A stretch of DNA of 64,000 bases from assembly GCA_949361645.1 (NCBI GenBank), contig OX442435.1:1833853-1897852 (forward strand). Reading direction: 5' to 3'. Below are positions 14,859-24,201 of the stretch, piece after piece. The notes below the pieces were generated by a model. The model saw nothing but the letters and a program-made list of their open reading frames with translations. It made no database searches and had not been told where the DNA came from. The translations under genes and the position numbers were made by a program. This DNA is from Spongilla lacustris (lineage: Eukaryota > Porifera > Demospongiae > Spongillida > Spongillidae). How positions within the stretch are numbered: position 1 is the stretch's first letter; every line of letters starts with the position of its first letter.

Positions 14859-17800
14859 ATTAGCAAAGCCTAGCACAGCCTGCCTCCTGTGCAAGAGGAG
14901 AAGCACCTGTAAACATCTTATCATATACATTATGCATGCAAGAAGGACAATCCGGCAGAAACCACCATTATTAAAATCATAAAGATTTTTTAAAATGCTA
15001 TTAAAACTACTTTAACCTACATGCAACTAAAGTTCCATAACATACTATAACAAACTACAATGAGTCAAAGGATTGGGACACTACAGACCATGTCTGAGAG
15101 ACAGCATCCCAGCCTGCACAAATGACAGAGGAATTATACATGTACTTTGTTGTACTTCTCAGAAAATTGATTAGCTAGAATGTGGATACTTCTTTCCCCA
15201 TATCCCCACAGTGGAGAAAACTAGAATATAATCTTATGTGCCAGATAGTCTGTCTGTATTTCTTTTTGAGTGTTTGGCAAGGCTTTTTTTTTTCAACAAT
15301 GGTACACTCATTTGATTTCTCTTTCTGATAGATTGTGAAAACTTTTCATTATAGAGTTCTGCTGAAAATTGTGGGTTTTTATATAAATGTGGTTTTGTTC
15401 CTGCGAACCGTGCATGTGTGCTTGTGGATAAGTTATTGTCCAGCTGCATAACTATAATGTAAATAAAATGTTGGGACACACAGAAAAAAAGGACAAAATG
15501 AAATAAATATTGTTAGCTAAGCATAACAGAGCATAATCAATTTGCATGCATAACTGCAATTAAGATCTAGCGCACAATAATTGTATGATTTATTATTTAA
15601 AGCTTTAATTTAATAATGCACAAGTGCAACATAAAGACTTCTCTTACCCCAAGACAGCTCCAAAGGTAAGCGTTTCGAGGTCGCATTAAAAAAATGGACC
15701 ATCTTTGTGCTCTTGTCAATTTCCTTGCCTTCAAGCTTCACCATCACGTCAGATTCAGATACTCCACCAAATGATAGACGAGGAAGAGCTTTTTGTACCA
15801 GAGCACTCACGTTTTGGTCACTTTTCATATTAACATCAGTAAGTGACTTCAGTCCATTTGCCCAGTGGCACACAAAAAATGAATCTTCTATGAGAATGAA
15901 TTGAGAATGAATGTAATATGATGTACAGGTATAGTGATCATATAAGCACAAAGCAAAACAATACAGTGCTTCACTTACCCCAACACAGGACCAAGGGACA
16001 CATTCTTGATGTTCTTCCAACATATAGGTGAGCAGTTGACCATTTATCTACCTCTTTGCCTTCAAATTTCACAGCTGCATTGTATGATGAAACTTTAGCA
16101 GTGGTAAGAATTTGTATTGCAAATTCCACAATCTTATAAACAGTTTCAGATGGGTGGAAATGCATCATTGTAATAGACTTGTGTTCTTCATTGCATTCTT
16201 GACAAACCCAAAATTCTTCAGTCCCTATTCAATACATGTGCACAAAAGTGTCATTAAAATGAGGAGTGATGCTCATGCATGTATTATTTATATGTGGTAC
16301 ATGCACAGACTGTGAAATGATACACAACACTGTTAAGATATTCTGTATTGGGTCTAACACGCACACATGCCAGCCCTTGTCTCTAATCATAAGGTGACTG
16401 GTGCAATAAATATGAAGCTAATTGTGTGATCAATATACCACACTACAAATCACCATGAATGGCTTGCTGCAGTGGCAAACATGAAATTCTAAGACTGCTT
16501 GAAAATTGCAAATATGTATGGAGCAGTTACTAGCAGAAATTCAAAAATCTCATGAATTCCTTCTGAAGATGGTACATCTTTTGGGCTTGCTCATACGCTG
16601 ACTAACAACTATGTAAAACATGCGAGGGATTGACATCTGTTTCAGGGGCCATACCAATTACGATCCAGCTCATCCATGACTTACTGTATTAGTGTGCTGG
16701 ACCCTACATTTACCAGTTCATTGCACAAATAATATAGCAAATGGGCACCACACCTTGGACACATTTTTTGTGCACATTTAAGAACCACTCATATTTTAAG
16801 AAATAGTCCTTATTCAAGCTTTAGAATTTAATTTCTATTGTTAGCTATCACTACATGTACGTAAATATATACAACTTCCATACAAGTTGAAGTCAATTAC
16901 AATCTAAATTTCATTTAGCAGCAGGCTTGGGATTTGTTAAATACTTCATAGATTATACCTAGGTTAGTCTCATCACTGTTTGTGGAGACCTTTGTGTGTT
17001 AGCTGTCCTGCTTTTTGTCCTTCCTGAACAGCTGCTAACTTGTGTTGAGCCTTACTGTGTCAGTGTGTTATCTATGTACATTACAATCAAATGTTATTGT
17101 GCTTTTTAAATGGGTGTATTGCTATAATATGCACACATTAACAATGGCAACACAGAAGAAATATGAATCAATAAAACACAACACAACTGTGTATCCACGA
17201 TGGATGCAACATTTTAGATTGTGCCAATGACCTTATACATCGTTGGTAATAGTCACTATAAATCGATGATAACAATTATTAGTTATTCGTTTCTTCTAAG
17301 CGAAATTGTCATTATTCAACAGAGCCTCACTCGAACTACATGCACCACAGAATACTTATAACATTACAATTCTACATTTCGTTCTTACCATAAACCAGTA
17401 CAAATGGTGATGATGCTGAAGTCTTGTAAACATATTCAGAAAGCTTTGCTTCCTGTCCAACTGATGTATTTTCAAACTTTACAATTACATCCAAGGTGCC
17501 AACCTCGCTGCTACAATGCCATTTTTGAAATACACTTCGGACAAGGACTTGTAAACATTCACTGTTTTTGACATGTATTTCAGTAACCGCATAGTTTTTT
17601 CCATTTATTTCTCTACAAACCCAAAACTCATCTTCATCTATGAAAGAAAAAAACTCATTACACAAGCAAGCAAGAAAACAAACAATCAATGCTAATATGT
17701 AAATGAATGCAACAATCATAATAACCTTATAACGCATGGGCATCCCCAGGGGGGGCAGGGGGGGCCATGACCCCCCCTTTGGGACTGAATGGCGCCCCCA

Positions 17801-19141
17801 CCCCCCTTGTAATAAATGTTTACATACATGAGCACCCCCCACTGGCTGAAAGCGAACAGCACCCTCCTCCCATTGATTGAATCGGCCGAAAGTACAGGCA
17901 TCTCACTGATTGAATTGGCCGAAAGCGGACAGCACCCCCCCCCCCCCACCCCTCTGGTAGAATCGGCCGAAAGCGGACAACGTATTCACAGCTGTCAAAT
18001 GGTGCCCCCTTGGCCTATCCTGCCCCCCCCCCCCCCCCCCCTTTCTAGAAAAGCTGGGGGCACCCATGTAATGGTACAATGGAACCTGCATTAATGGTCA
18101 CCTGAGTTGGGCAGTCACCTGTGCATATCAGCCACATAACTAAAGTCATGAGTATCTGCTGTTAAAACGGTTCTGAGTTAGGCAACCGCCTTGTCTACAA
18201 TGGTAATCTATTTTTGGCCCAAAAGTTACCGCTTTTGACAATGTAGCAATTTACAAAATAAGAGGAAATACCTTTATTAATTTGTTTTAGCAAAAGTAAT
18301 AAATGAGGGAGGATTAGTAAATGATGAGCATTACCGGCTTCCTAGTGCCAGAGGTAGAGAAAACAAGGGTTGTGTGGACACAATGTTCAACTTCACTAAT
18401 TCATTCTGAAGTTAACTTTCATGGCCCAGAAAATGATTAAGTTTATCTAGAAACACGCCAATTGTGGATACGTTTGAGCTGACATGATATAGAGACTACA
18501 CGTATCAGTATGGCAATGTCCATTACATAAAATATGCAGAATTAAAATCATTACTTATGAATAATTTGTATGCATTGACCACACCCTCCTTACTACATCA
18601 CTAACCATAGGAGAGCTGAAAAGGTGAACATTCAGAAGTGCAGCCAATAAATTCAGAAAGCTTTCTTCGATGTCCAATTACTTTCCCCTTAAATCTTAAG
18701 TCTACATGTACACGTATGTGGCCTCCATCAAAATAAGAAAGAACTTCAGTATTAATGTTCATCTTCTTTGCAGCCTCTTCAATAAGACTGATGACCGTTT
18801 CACCAGGGGGCTGCACCTGGGTAACCAACAGGCGCTGTCCATTCAGTTGTCTGCACACCCAGAATGATTCCATGTCTAGTCAGCAAAAATAGACATGAAC
18901 ATATGTAAGAAGTGTCAGAGTATGTGTACAGTACATACCCCCTCCCCCCCCCCCCCCCCCCCCATCAAAAAAAGAACATTATCTCTGCAAATCATGAACA
19001 CTGCTGCATACCATCTTTCCTGAGATGTTGAAAAAGGCTAATGGTTGCAGAGATCATCGATTCAGAGGCAGATCTGGGAAAATAGCTCTGCCCAATACTC
19101 ACATTAAAATGTAACGTTAATAAAACAATCAGTGCCTTCAT
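2015..19141 (-). CDS. gene A: ubiquitin-like module array with C-terminal kinase-like domain (multi-exon)
   Basis: I built this gene from GT..AG-bordered exons on the minus strand. In order they are 19012-19141 (leader), 18606-18875, 17389-17637, 15979-16224, 15648-15887, 13562-13798 and 13064-13336 (six modules of 79-91 codons), tiny exons at 12329-12364, 8957-8989, 8226-8255, 7509-7568 and 5318-5386, and the terminal exon 2015-3171. Every internal exon starts and ends in phase 1 and has a length divisible by three, so all joins keep frame. The modules share FWVC near the start, FEGK/FKGK mid-way, KLSEYV then SP(F/I)ELSWGK at the end. That resembles a ubiquitin-like beta-grasp repeat, but the assignment is inference. 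The terminal exon has a divergent kinase fold. Further small exons may exist in the gaps. Introns hold palindromic transposons. Possible role: a signalling or adaptor protein. Confidence 0.6.
3465..4470. mobile_element. diverged palindromic (MITE-like) element
   Basis: The left end (about 3482-3570) and right end (about 4370-4452) are inverted copies of each other. Shared words include ttaacaccgg near the tip, then gtgagaa and a T-run, cgaac.ca.tttt, and tagtcggaa. The interior is weakly self-complementary and has no plausible coding sequence. The tips and target duplication could not be fixed. It lies inside gene A, in the intron before the kinase exon. Confidence 0.55.
5318..5386 (-). CDS. 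gene A small exon (23 codons)
   Basis: The exon is bordered by a T-rich acceptor ending acag and by donor gtaagt. It is 69 nt and phase 1 at both ends. It reads LNSLANICSEASSTHKRL and so on, probably helical. Its symmetrical phase fits the rest of gene A. Confidence 0.5.
7509..7568 (-). CDS. gene A small exon (20 codons)
   Basis: The acceptor is gaacag, the donor is gtaagt, and the exon is 60 nt, phase 1 to phase 1. It reads DKEIEYQIPMLQEQSQGTET, a polar helical segment that could be coiled coil with its neighbours. Confidence 0.5.
8226..8255 (-). CDS. gene A micro-exon (10 codons)
   Basis: A 30-nt stretch between a gaag acceptor and a gtaag donor, phase 1 at both ends, coding for FIETELSKL plus split codons. 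Such a short exon cannot be proved from sequence alone. The matching phase is the main support. Confidence 0.35.
   Translation of the reverse strand, partial: YLLRLNCQN
8957..8989 (-). CDS. gene A micro-exon (11 codons)
   Basis: A 33-nt stretch between acceptor ctag and donor gtaagt, phase 1 at both ends, coding for IAYYMHLSEI plus split codons. It is supported only by its splice sites and by the shared phase. Confidence 0.35.
10907..11058. repeat. 152-bp hairpin with 66-bp arms
   Basis: The left arm begins aattatgaataggtgta and the right arm is its inverted copy ending tattcataatt. The arms are about 90 percent alike by eye, with a loop near 10985. It is likely a very small foldback or MITE relic. 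Confidence 0.75.
11041..11568 (-). pseudogene. possible retroelement open-reading-frame remnant
   Basis: A 175-codon open frame on the minus strand contains a segment of the type GKACQALTSSGVAPDTDETW, followed by a spacer and VPKYPHFPPP. This resembles, from memory, the region preceding the reverse transcriptase in some invertebrate non-LTR elements (alternating GK..xALTS.GVAP.s.ET with a later HP). No catalytic reverse-transcriptase motif is visible here, so it is at best a fragment. Its 3' end runs into the hairpin at 10907-11058. Confidence 0.35.
12088..12198. repeat. tetranucleotide microsatellite (CAAT)n/(GATC)n
   Basis: This is a run of caat units with a central block of gatc units and a second caat run. 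It lies in an intron of gene A and has no coding potential. Confidence 0.95.
12329..12364 (-). CDS. gene A micro-exon (12 codons)
   Basis: A 36-nt stretch with acceptor ttgtag and donor gtaagc, phase 1 at both ends, reading DDEPIVPSKFAQ. It lies just downstream of the last ubiquitin-like module exon and shares its phase. Confidence 0.45.
12560..13001. mobile_element. 442-bp palindromic MITE with TTAA target duplication
   Basis: The termini are TGTCTATTGTCC and, inverted, TGTCTAATGTCC. TTAA lies immediately outside both ends (12556-12559 and 13002-13005). The arms stay complementary almost to the centre near 12775, including the AAAAACTTTTTTT-type blocks and the cgctccg..cggagcg core. There is no coding capacity. 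TTAA duplication is typical of the piggyBac and Kolobok superfamilies, but the superfamily cannot be decided from the tips alone. It is inserted in an intron of gene A. Confidence 0.8.
13064..13336 (-). CDS. gene A exon: ubiquitin-like module 6
   Basis: A 273-nt exon, phase 1 to phase 1 (acceptor tatag, donor gtaag). It is the most divergent module, reading EYDEFEVYRNVNGK at the start and APFELIWGK at the end. It carries an insertion rich in Ser and Arg in its middle, which makes it the longest of the six (91 codons). Confidence 0.7.
13562..13798 (-). CDS. gene A exon: ubiquitin-like module 5
   Basis: A 237-nt exon, phase 1 to phase 1. It starts DMKKFWVCRKCSGERF, has the turn motif TFEGK and ends SSPIELSWGK. 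The spacing of strand-like blocks (VTEVEIEE, ADLKRTVIAAL, RATFEGK, KLSAYV, IELSW) fits the beta-beta-alpha-beta-beta order of a ubiquitin-like fold. The family name remains inference. Confidence 0.75.
14827..14859. repeat. poly-C tract
   Basis: An uninterrupted run of about 33 C. Similar C or G runs lie near 17936, 18024, 18944, 28117, 37065, 45430 and 62819. They are probably real low-complexity sites, but their lengths are unreliable in assemblies. Confidence 0.9.
15648..15887 (-). CDS. gene A exon: ubiquitin-like module 4
   Basis: A 240-nt exon, phase 1 to phase 1. It begins EDSFFVCHWANGLK and ends LPLELSWGK, with KLEGKEIDKSTKM in the middle. It lies close to module 3: the intron between them is only about 90 bp, the shortest in the gene. 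Confidence 0.75.
15979..16224 (-). CDS. gene A exon: ubiquitin-like module 3
   Basis: A 246-nt exon, phase 1 to phase 1. It begins GTEEFWVCQECNEEH, contains VKFEGKEVDKW, and ends CPLVLCWGK. Here the usual ELSW becomes VLCW, and Tyr of the KLSEYV motif sits in HLYVGRTS. Confidence 0.75.
17389..17637 (-). CDS. gene A exon: ubiquitin-like module 2
   Basis: A 249-nt exon, phase 1 to phase 1 (acceptor ctatag-like, donor gtaaga). It begins DEDEFWVCREINGKNY, has the paired motif KLSEYVYKTS and ends SSPFVLVYG. It is the best match to the module consensus along with module 5. Confidence 0.75.
18606..18875 (-). CDS. gene A exon: ubiquitin-like module 1
   Basis: A 270-nt exon, phase 1 to phase 1 (acceptor gactag, donor gttagt). 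It begins DMESFWVCRQLNGQRL, has LRFKGKVIGHRRKLSEF and ends CSPFQLSYG. It follows the leader exon directly. Confidence 0.75.
19012..19141 (-). CDS. gene A putative first coding exon (hydrophobic leader)
   Basis: From ATG at 19139-19141 the exon reads MKALIVLLTLHFNVSIGQ, then a Ser-rich segment, and ends phase 1 at donor gtatgc, matching module 1. The N-terminus looks like a signal peptide with cleavage near G-Q/S. That would put the ubiquitin-like modules outside the cytosol, which is odd for such a fold, so either the start or the fold assignment may be wrong. Upstream codons in the same frame stay open for about 14 codons, so the start is not certain. Confidence 0.45.
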
Positions 19142-19466
19142 TTTAACGTGATAATGGATAGTCCAATATTTAATGTGTAACAATAATTTGATAGAATATT
19201 ACGGCACACAAAAAAAAATCTATTATTAAAAAAAATAACTAACCACATAAACTGGACACCATTCTGTACATATTAGGCTATCAGTTTCTAATCCATATCC
19301 CTCTTTAGGATATCTAGTTTTGGTCTATACATGAAATCATGTTCATATTCTGAGTCGCACTGTAGCGGTCACAAAGAAAAGACTGGCCCCAGCCACAACA
19401 GTGCTGAAAATATATTCATTGGAGCATTCCATGTCAATCACATCACACCATGTCTGAAACTGAAGG

Positions 19467-20950
19467 TGTAGAGTAATGTATCAGGATTTAACCCATTGAT
19501 GCATGCATGCTTGTGTAATTCTTGTGATTATTGAATTGATGTGCAGTATGCTACATGGTGGCAGTGGTAGGATATTGATGCAAGTATTTGTCTACAACCA
19601 TCTGAACCATTCAATTTTAAGAATCTCAAGTACATGTATGCATGCTCCTATACTGCCTAAGCCCCTGGGGGAAAATGCAGAGAATGTTCTTTTGTCTATC
19701 AGTGTGACACCTGAGGAATTGGGATGTTACAGGTCAGCATTGGAAAAATTCAACCCTTTTTTCGAAGTTAAAAATTCTGAGCAAGCGTGGCTTAACTGCC
19801 AAGTGCAAATAGACGTTGAGCCTGTAGAACAGCCTTTACAGCCTTGCTGAGAATTGTGAGTAAGGGTCATGGAAGGATGAAATGATACCCCACTGATTAG
19901 TAGTGGGGCTATTGGATGAAGTTGGATCCCGAATGTACTCTTGAAAGTGCAAAGAGAGCTGAGGCTGTTAGAGAACAGTAACAAGCATTAAAAGGGGGGA
20001 CTCAAAACCTGGGGCAACTAATATAGATGCAATGGGACAAAGAGAGCAATTAGCTATAAGAGGTCCCCCACACCATCCAATGCGGGTAGAAACAGGTGTG
20101 GGAGGAGATAAATGTAAAAACTGTTGCATGCTACACTCGTGGCAAGCAAGGTCACTTTATAGTGCTCATTGTTGCTCTAAGTGGTGCTAGCCTTATCAGT
20201 GCAGTATTTTGAAGAGGATATGACATAGGCTGGTCCATTGGAACTCTGCATGGGTAATGAAGATACAGCTGCATGGATGGTTGATAAACACCTGTGATTC
20301 ATGATGGACACAGGAGCAGAAGGAAGTCACAGCAATTTCAAAAGAACATATGGTCAAATCTGCTATTTGGAGCATTGTATGGACCTTCTCTACACAATCT
20401 AGGAGCTCTTCTAATGGAACTTATACGCTTAATTAGTAGACCATGTTTTTCACCAACCAATATATGTGATAAAAGGTCTCAAGGGAAATTGCCAATCCAG
20501 GCACTCCATCCACTGGCCAGAGTCAACAGTACTGATGACTACAGTGCACACATACACCAAAGACACCACTTGAAGATGACACAGAGGTGTGGGTATCAAC
20601 AGATGGAAAAAATGTGCCATGCAGGCACCATCACAACACCTGCCCCCATGCAGAGGTCATAACTTGTACAGACTGCCACAGATCGATTGAGAAGGAACAG
20701 ACAACACCTAAAAGAAATTCCACCAATCAAGGATGCCTCAACTGAGAACTCAGATGTCCATGCAGGACCAGCCTTTTAAATTTGAACCTGATGAGACCGA
20801 ACCTCAACCACAGAGCCCTATATCGTAACACACTCTTGAACCAGAACAGCTATAAGACCCTCTCTATGATTCTAAAAGGGGAGATGTAGAGTAATGTATC
20901 AAGTGACTATTATAGGGTCTAACCAATTGATGCATGTTCTTGTGATATAT
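19467..20950 (+). mobile_element. decayed Gypsy-type LTR retroelement with very short LTRs (5' part)
   Basis: The left LTR starts TGTAGAGTAATG at 19467 and appears to end GCTACA at 19555 (about 89 bp). The right LTR starts with the same word at 20885, directly after a purine tract (aaaaggggaga), as expected for retroelement priming. The right LTR breaks off in an AT microsatellite at about 20950 and resumes at about 35511-35544, after two inserted elements. Inside, frames near 19670-19850 match the general pattern of a Gypsy gag (short ELxCYxxALEKF-type helix). Near 20120-20160 there is a zinc-knuckle relic (CYTRGKQGHF). All frames are broken. Flanking gaagg and aaagg may be a mutated 5-bp target duplication. 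Confidence 0.7.
20885..20950 (+). repeat. 3' LTR, first half (interrupted)
   Basis: It matches the 5' LTR at 19467 for the opening word and again for the attgatgcatg and cttgtg words, with a small internal length difference. The remaining half lies at about 35511-35544. Confidence 0.7.
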
Positions 20951-20963
20951 ATATATATATATA

Positions 20964-21004
<41 letters not shown>

Positions 21005-21006
<2 letters not shown>

Positions 21007-21560
21007 GACAGTTCACGACAAAATGAGCCTTCGTATATATATATAAAATGTTATAAAATACCTTTACGTTTAAATAGCTATAACTGCCCAACGGTAAGAG
21101 CTATTGACATCCTATCTTCAACACTTTAAACTATACCATTTCTCTATGCTAAAATACATTTTGGGATCTTTCACTTGCTCCATACCAGTATTGCAACGTC
21201 CGATACCCTTTCGGGTTCTAACCCGCCATAACTTTCTGTAGGAGTAATGAAATCTCTTCAAATTCGGTTTATAGGTAGAGAGGTCCTTTACCTATCGATT
21301 TGTTCTGTTCGTTAATTTTTATGTATTCCGTTGGGGAGATACAGCCGTTCAAAGTAGGTACAGGTTTCCCGCTCGAATCGCGCCGTTGCACGGGCGTGAA
21401 CCGCTTCCATTCACTCATGTACATGAATATTCAACTTCTCCCGTTTATTAACTTAGCCACACCTACAAAGCAGGATACGCGACAAACGGCGGTGAGTATT
21501 GGATCTCTCAGGTCATGCCTATTATAGTTGTTATTCGTTATCCTCTTTGTACATGTAGAT
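21005..21560 (+). repeat. left terminal inverted repeat of the giant element
   Basis: It includes the tip, an internal AT run, tcacttgctcca, gccataacttt, cctatcgatttgttctgttcg, and sequence down to the start codon of the transposase-like gene. The start-codon region itself (gatatggcgacg) is conserved inverted at 34085-34095. Confidence 0.9.
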
Positions 21561-21573
21561 AAAGATAAACGAT

Positions 21574-24201
21574 ATGGCGACGACTAACGACGAGCTCGTC
21601 GTTTATCATTCAGCGGACGAGTTCGAATGGAACGATACTTTTGACGAGGATGAGGAAATCGAGAACGGTGGCGATGGTGAATATGGAAGTGATGATTTTG
21701 AAGGCATTGATAGCGATGTCTGTGAAGATGGAATCAACGATGATGGTGAAAGCGACGGAGATGACAATGATGGTGAAAGTGATGATGAGGGCAGAGATTG
21801 TGATAGCGGAAGCGACGGTGATGCCACTGATGGTGATGGTGAAGATGACAGCGACGGCCCAGGTGATGTACCAGCTAGAATAGCACGTGGGCGATGTCGT
21901 CCTCGTCGCATGCTGAATGCCTACCTTACTAGAGGAGGGTGCTGCAGAGACAGTTGCTTATTGAAGTACGGTGACTTGCCCAAAAGACGAGCACTCACAC
22001 TATCCAGATTGGACAAGAAAACCAGAAAGGCTGTTATTTATGGAATGCTAGCTGTGATTCGGAACAAATGTGGTTCTCGAAATACATTCCAGTATCGCCT
22101 TGACTGGTCCAGTCCTGTCTGCAAGGATGCTTTCTGTGCCATCATTGGCATTAGTTACTGTACATTGAAGCGCTGGCAGCAGCAGGTGTGCTCTGACTCT
22201 GATGTTGAGCCCCATCCCCATGGGAACTGTGGCAGGGCTCCTCGCCATGCCCTCTCTCGTTTGGACAAGACTATGGTAGTCAGATTTATAGAGAACTATG
22301 CTGGCATACATGCCCTCCCTGACCCTGGTCGATTGCAAGGGACAATCAGAGACTACGTTCTGGAGAGCGGCAAAACACTAAAGTCTGTGTACGTCGAGTA
22401 TTGCAAAGCCATGGAGTCCCTATCAAAGACCACACCAGCACCACAGCAACCTTGCCCTTACAGATTGACCACTCGGCTGAAGCGGCAGTACACCTTGCTC
22501 AACGTTCCTCCGGCTCCTCCAACACCTCCTGCTGCACGTGTGGTGAAGTACGTGTCATTTATTACACTCTGGCGCAGGTACTGCTCCAACATCAAGATCC
22601 AACCTGCACGCAGCGATCTGTGCGACAAGTGTGATCAGATGTTGGTCACTTTGAGGCACAGCCTTTCCGACGAGCAGCGCAAAACAATAAATGACAAATA
22701 CAAACAACACCTCATTAAGGCCAAGGCATTTCGTGATGCCTACAATGCCAATATTGAGGAGGCTGAGAAGGGATGGAAAGGGAAGAGACAGAAGGAGCGT
22801 GACCAGATTCTGGGTCACTTGGGATCCAGGGCCCTGATGGCTCCCTTCACTTCACAAGCCCTGCACCTGGACATGCAGATGCAGTACTCTTTTGACTACT
22901 GCCAGCAGGTGTCACTGCCCTATAGCTCACAGCAAAGGGGCACGTTTTATTTCAGGACACCTCGCAAGGTCCAGGTGTTTGGCGTGTGTTGTGAGCCGCT
23001 GTGCCGCCAGGTGTTCTTCCTAATTGATGAGGCTGAGCAGGCCGGCAAGGGTGCTGTGGTGGTGGTCAGCCTGGTGCATGCATTCTTCCACCTACATGGA
23101 CTGGGAGAGAGGCGTGTAACACTTCAGGCCGACAACTGTGTGGGCCAGAACAAGAACACCACCATGATGTGGTACCTGGCCTGGCGGGTGATCACTGGAC
23201 AACATGAGGCCATCCAGCTGAACTTCATGCTACCTGGACACACAAAGTTTCGACCTGATTCCTACTTTGGCCTGTTCAAGAAGTACTACCGAAGACAGGA
23301 TCATGTAGATGACATGGACGATCTAGCTGACTGTGTCCGGCAGTGTGGCCAGAACGTCACTTGTGTGCCACAACTGTACCAGGACTGGCAGTACCATGAC
23401 TGGAATGCCTTCTTGGGCCAGTGGTTTGGTCCTCTGGTTGGCTTTGGTCGCTACCACACATTTGAGTTTGACCAAGGCCACCCTGGTGTCATGAAAATGA
23501 AGACCTTGCCATCGGACACAAACCCCACCGAGATGAGCATGCTGAGGGCTGGAGTGGCCATAAAGGACATACAGGAGGCTTATCAGAGCCAAGTGATGCC
23601 ACCTGTTATTAGCCCCAATGGATTGTCCCTGACGCGGTCACTGTACCTGTACGAGAAGGTGAGGGAATACGTTCGTGACCCCAAGAAGAGGGACAGGGTA
23701 TGTCCAAAGCCTACTCCAGCCACTGCTATCAACTCTTCAGAAACACCTGGAAATGTTCCAGACAGTGGCCAACCAGGTCCTTCTAATGCCATTCCTGACC
23801 CACCTACAGTTGAGGGTAATGAGTCTGCAGATGAGACTCACAGTGAAATGCAAGACAAAGGCAATAGCTGTGTTTCTGGCAGGAGGAAACGCAGACCCAG
23901 GTCTGAACTAATCCTTGCCTACCAATGCACTGTATGTGGCAATAAGTATGGCAGTAGCCAGGCCCTGTACCTGCACAAAAAGAACACTCATAAGCAGCCT
24001 GCTGTTCCAGGTGATGAACACGGTGATGTCGCTAAGGCAGACAATGCCAGTGTTGACGAAGGAAGCCAGGGTCCACCCTGCAAGCGCAGGCGTAGGAAAA
24101 AATCTGAAATTGACAGGCCATTTTCCTGTTCTGTGTGTGGCAATAAGTACGGCAGCTCATCCGCACTGTATACTCACAAGAAGAGCGACCATGGCTCATG
24201 A
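21574..24201 (+). CDS. zinc-finger transposase-like protein of the giant foldback element (875 aa)
   Basis: An uninterrupted 875-codon frame from ATG 21574. Residues 10-110 are strongly acidic (Asp/Glu/Gly/Ser). A Cys cluster (CCRDSC) follows near 125-130, then CDKCD near 350. The core has features of an RNase-H-like DDE nuclease: Asp433 in LHLDMQ, Asp520 in QADNCVGQNKN, and His556/Asp562 in PGHTKFRPD. This DN(C)xGQNKN plus GHT..xxD pattern resembles, from memory, the DUF7869-type proteins common in invertebrate genomes. Two C2H2 fingers close the protein: C785-C788-H801-H806 and C852-C855-H868-H873, both with the spacer GNKYGSS. It lies inside the element's left arm, next to the terminal repeat that may serve as promoter, and is the only intact gene of the element. 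It probably binds element ends and catalyses movement, but this is inference. Confidence 0.75.
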   Translation: MATTNDELVVYHSADEFEWNDTFDEDEEIENGGDGEYGSDDFEGIDSDVCEDGINDDGESDGDDNDGESDDEGRDCDSGSDGDATDGDGEDDSDGPGDVPARIARGRCRPRRMLNAYLTRGGCCRDSCLLKYGDLPKRRALTLSRLDKKTRKAVIYGMLAVIRNKCGSRNTFQYRLDWSSPVCKDAFCAIIGISYCTLKRWQQQVCSDSDVEPHPHGNCGRAPRHALSRLDKTMVVRFIENYAGIHALPDPGRLQGTIRDYVLESGKTLKSVYVEYCKAMESLSKTTPAPQQPCPYRLTTRLKRQYTLLNVPPAPPTPPAARVVKYVSFITLWRRYCSNIKIQPARSDLCDKCDQMLVTLRHSLSDEQRKTINDKYKQHLIKAKAFRDAYNANIEEAEKGWKGKRQKERDQILGHLGSRALMAPFTSQALHLDMQMQYSFDYCQQVSLPYSSQQRGTFYFRTPRKVQVFGVCCEPLCRQVFFLIDEAEQAGKGAVVVVSLVHAFFHLHGLGERRVTLQADNCVGQNKNTTMMWYLAWRVITGQHEAIQLNFMLPGHTKFRPDSYFGLFKKYYRRQDHVDDMDDLADCVRQCGQNVTCVPQLYQDWQYHDWNAFLGQWFGPLVGFGRYHTFEFDQGHPGVMKMKTLPSDTNPTEMSMLRAGVAIKDIQEAYQSQVMPPVISPNGLSLTRSLYLYEKVREYVRDPKKRDRVCPKPTPATAINSSETPGNVPDSGQPGPSNAIPDPPTVEGNESADETHSEMQDKGNSCVSGRRKRRPRSELILAYQCTVCGNKYGSSQALYLHKKNTHKQPAVPGDEHGDVAKADNASVDEGSQGPPCKRRRRKKSEIDRPFSCSVCGNKYGSSSALYTHKKSDHGS

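Noticed and set aside
21606..21911. Serine-rich minus-strand open frame opposite the acidic N-terminus
   Set aside because: Shadow of the Asp/Glu-rich codons of the 875-residue gene.
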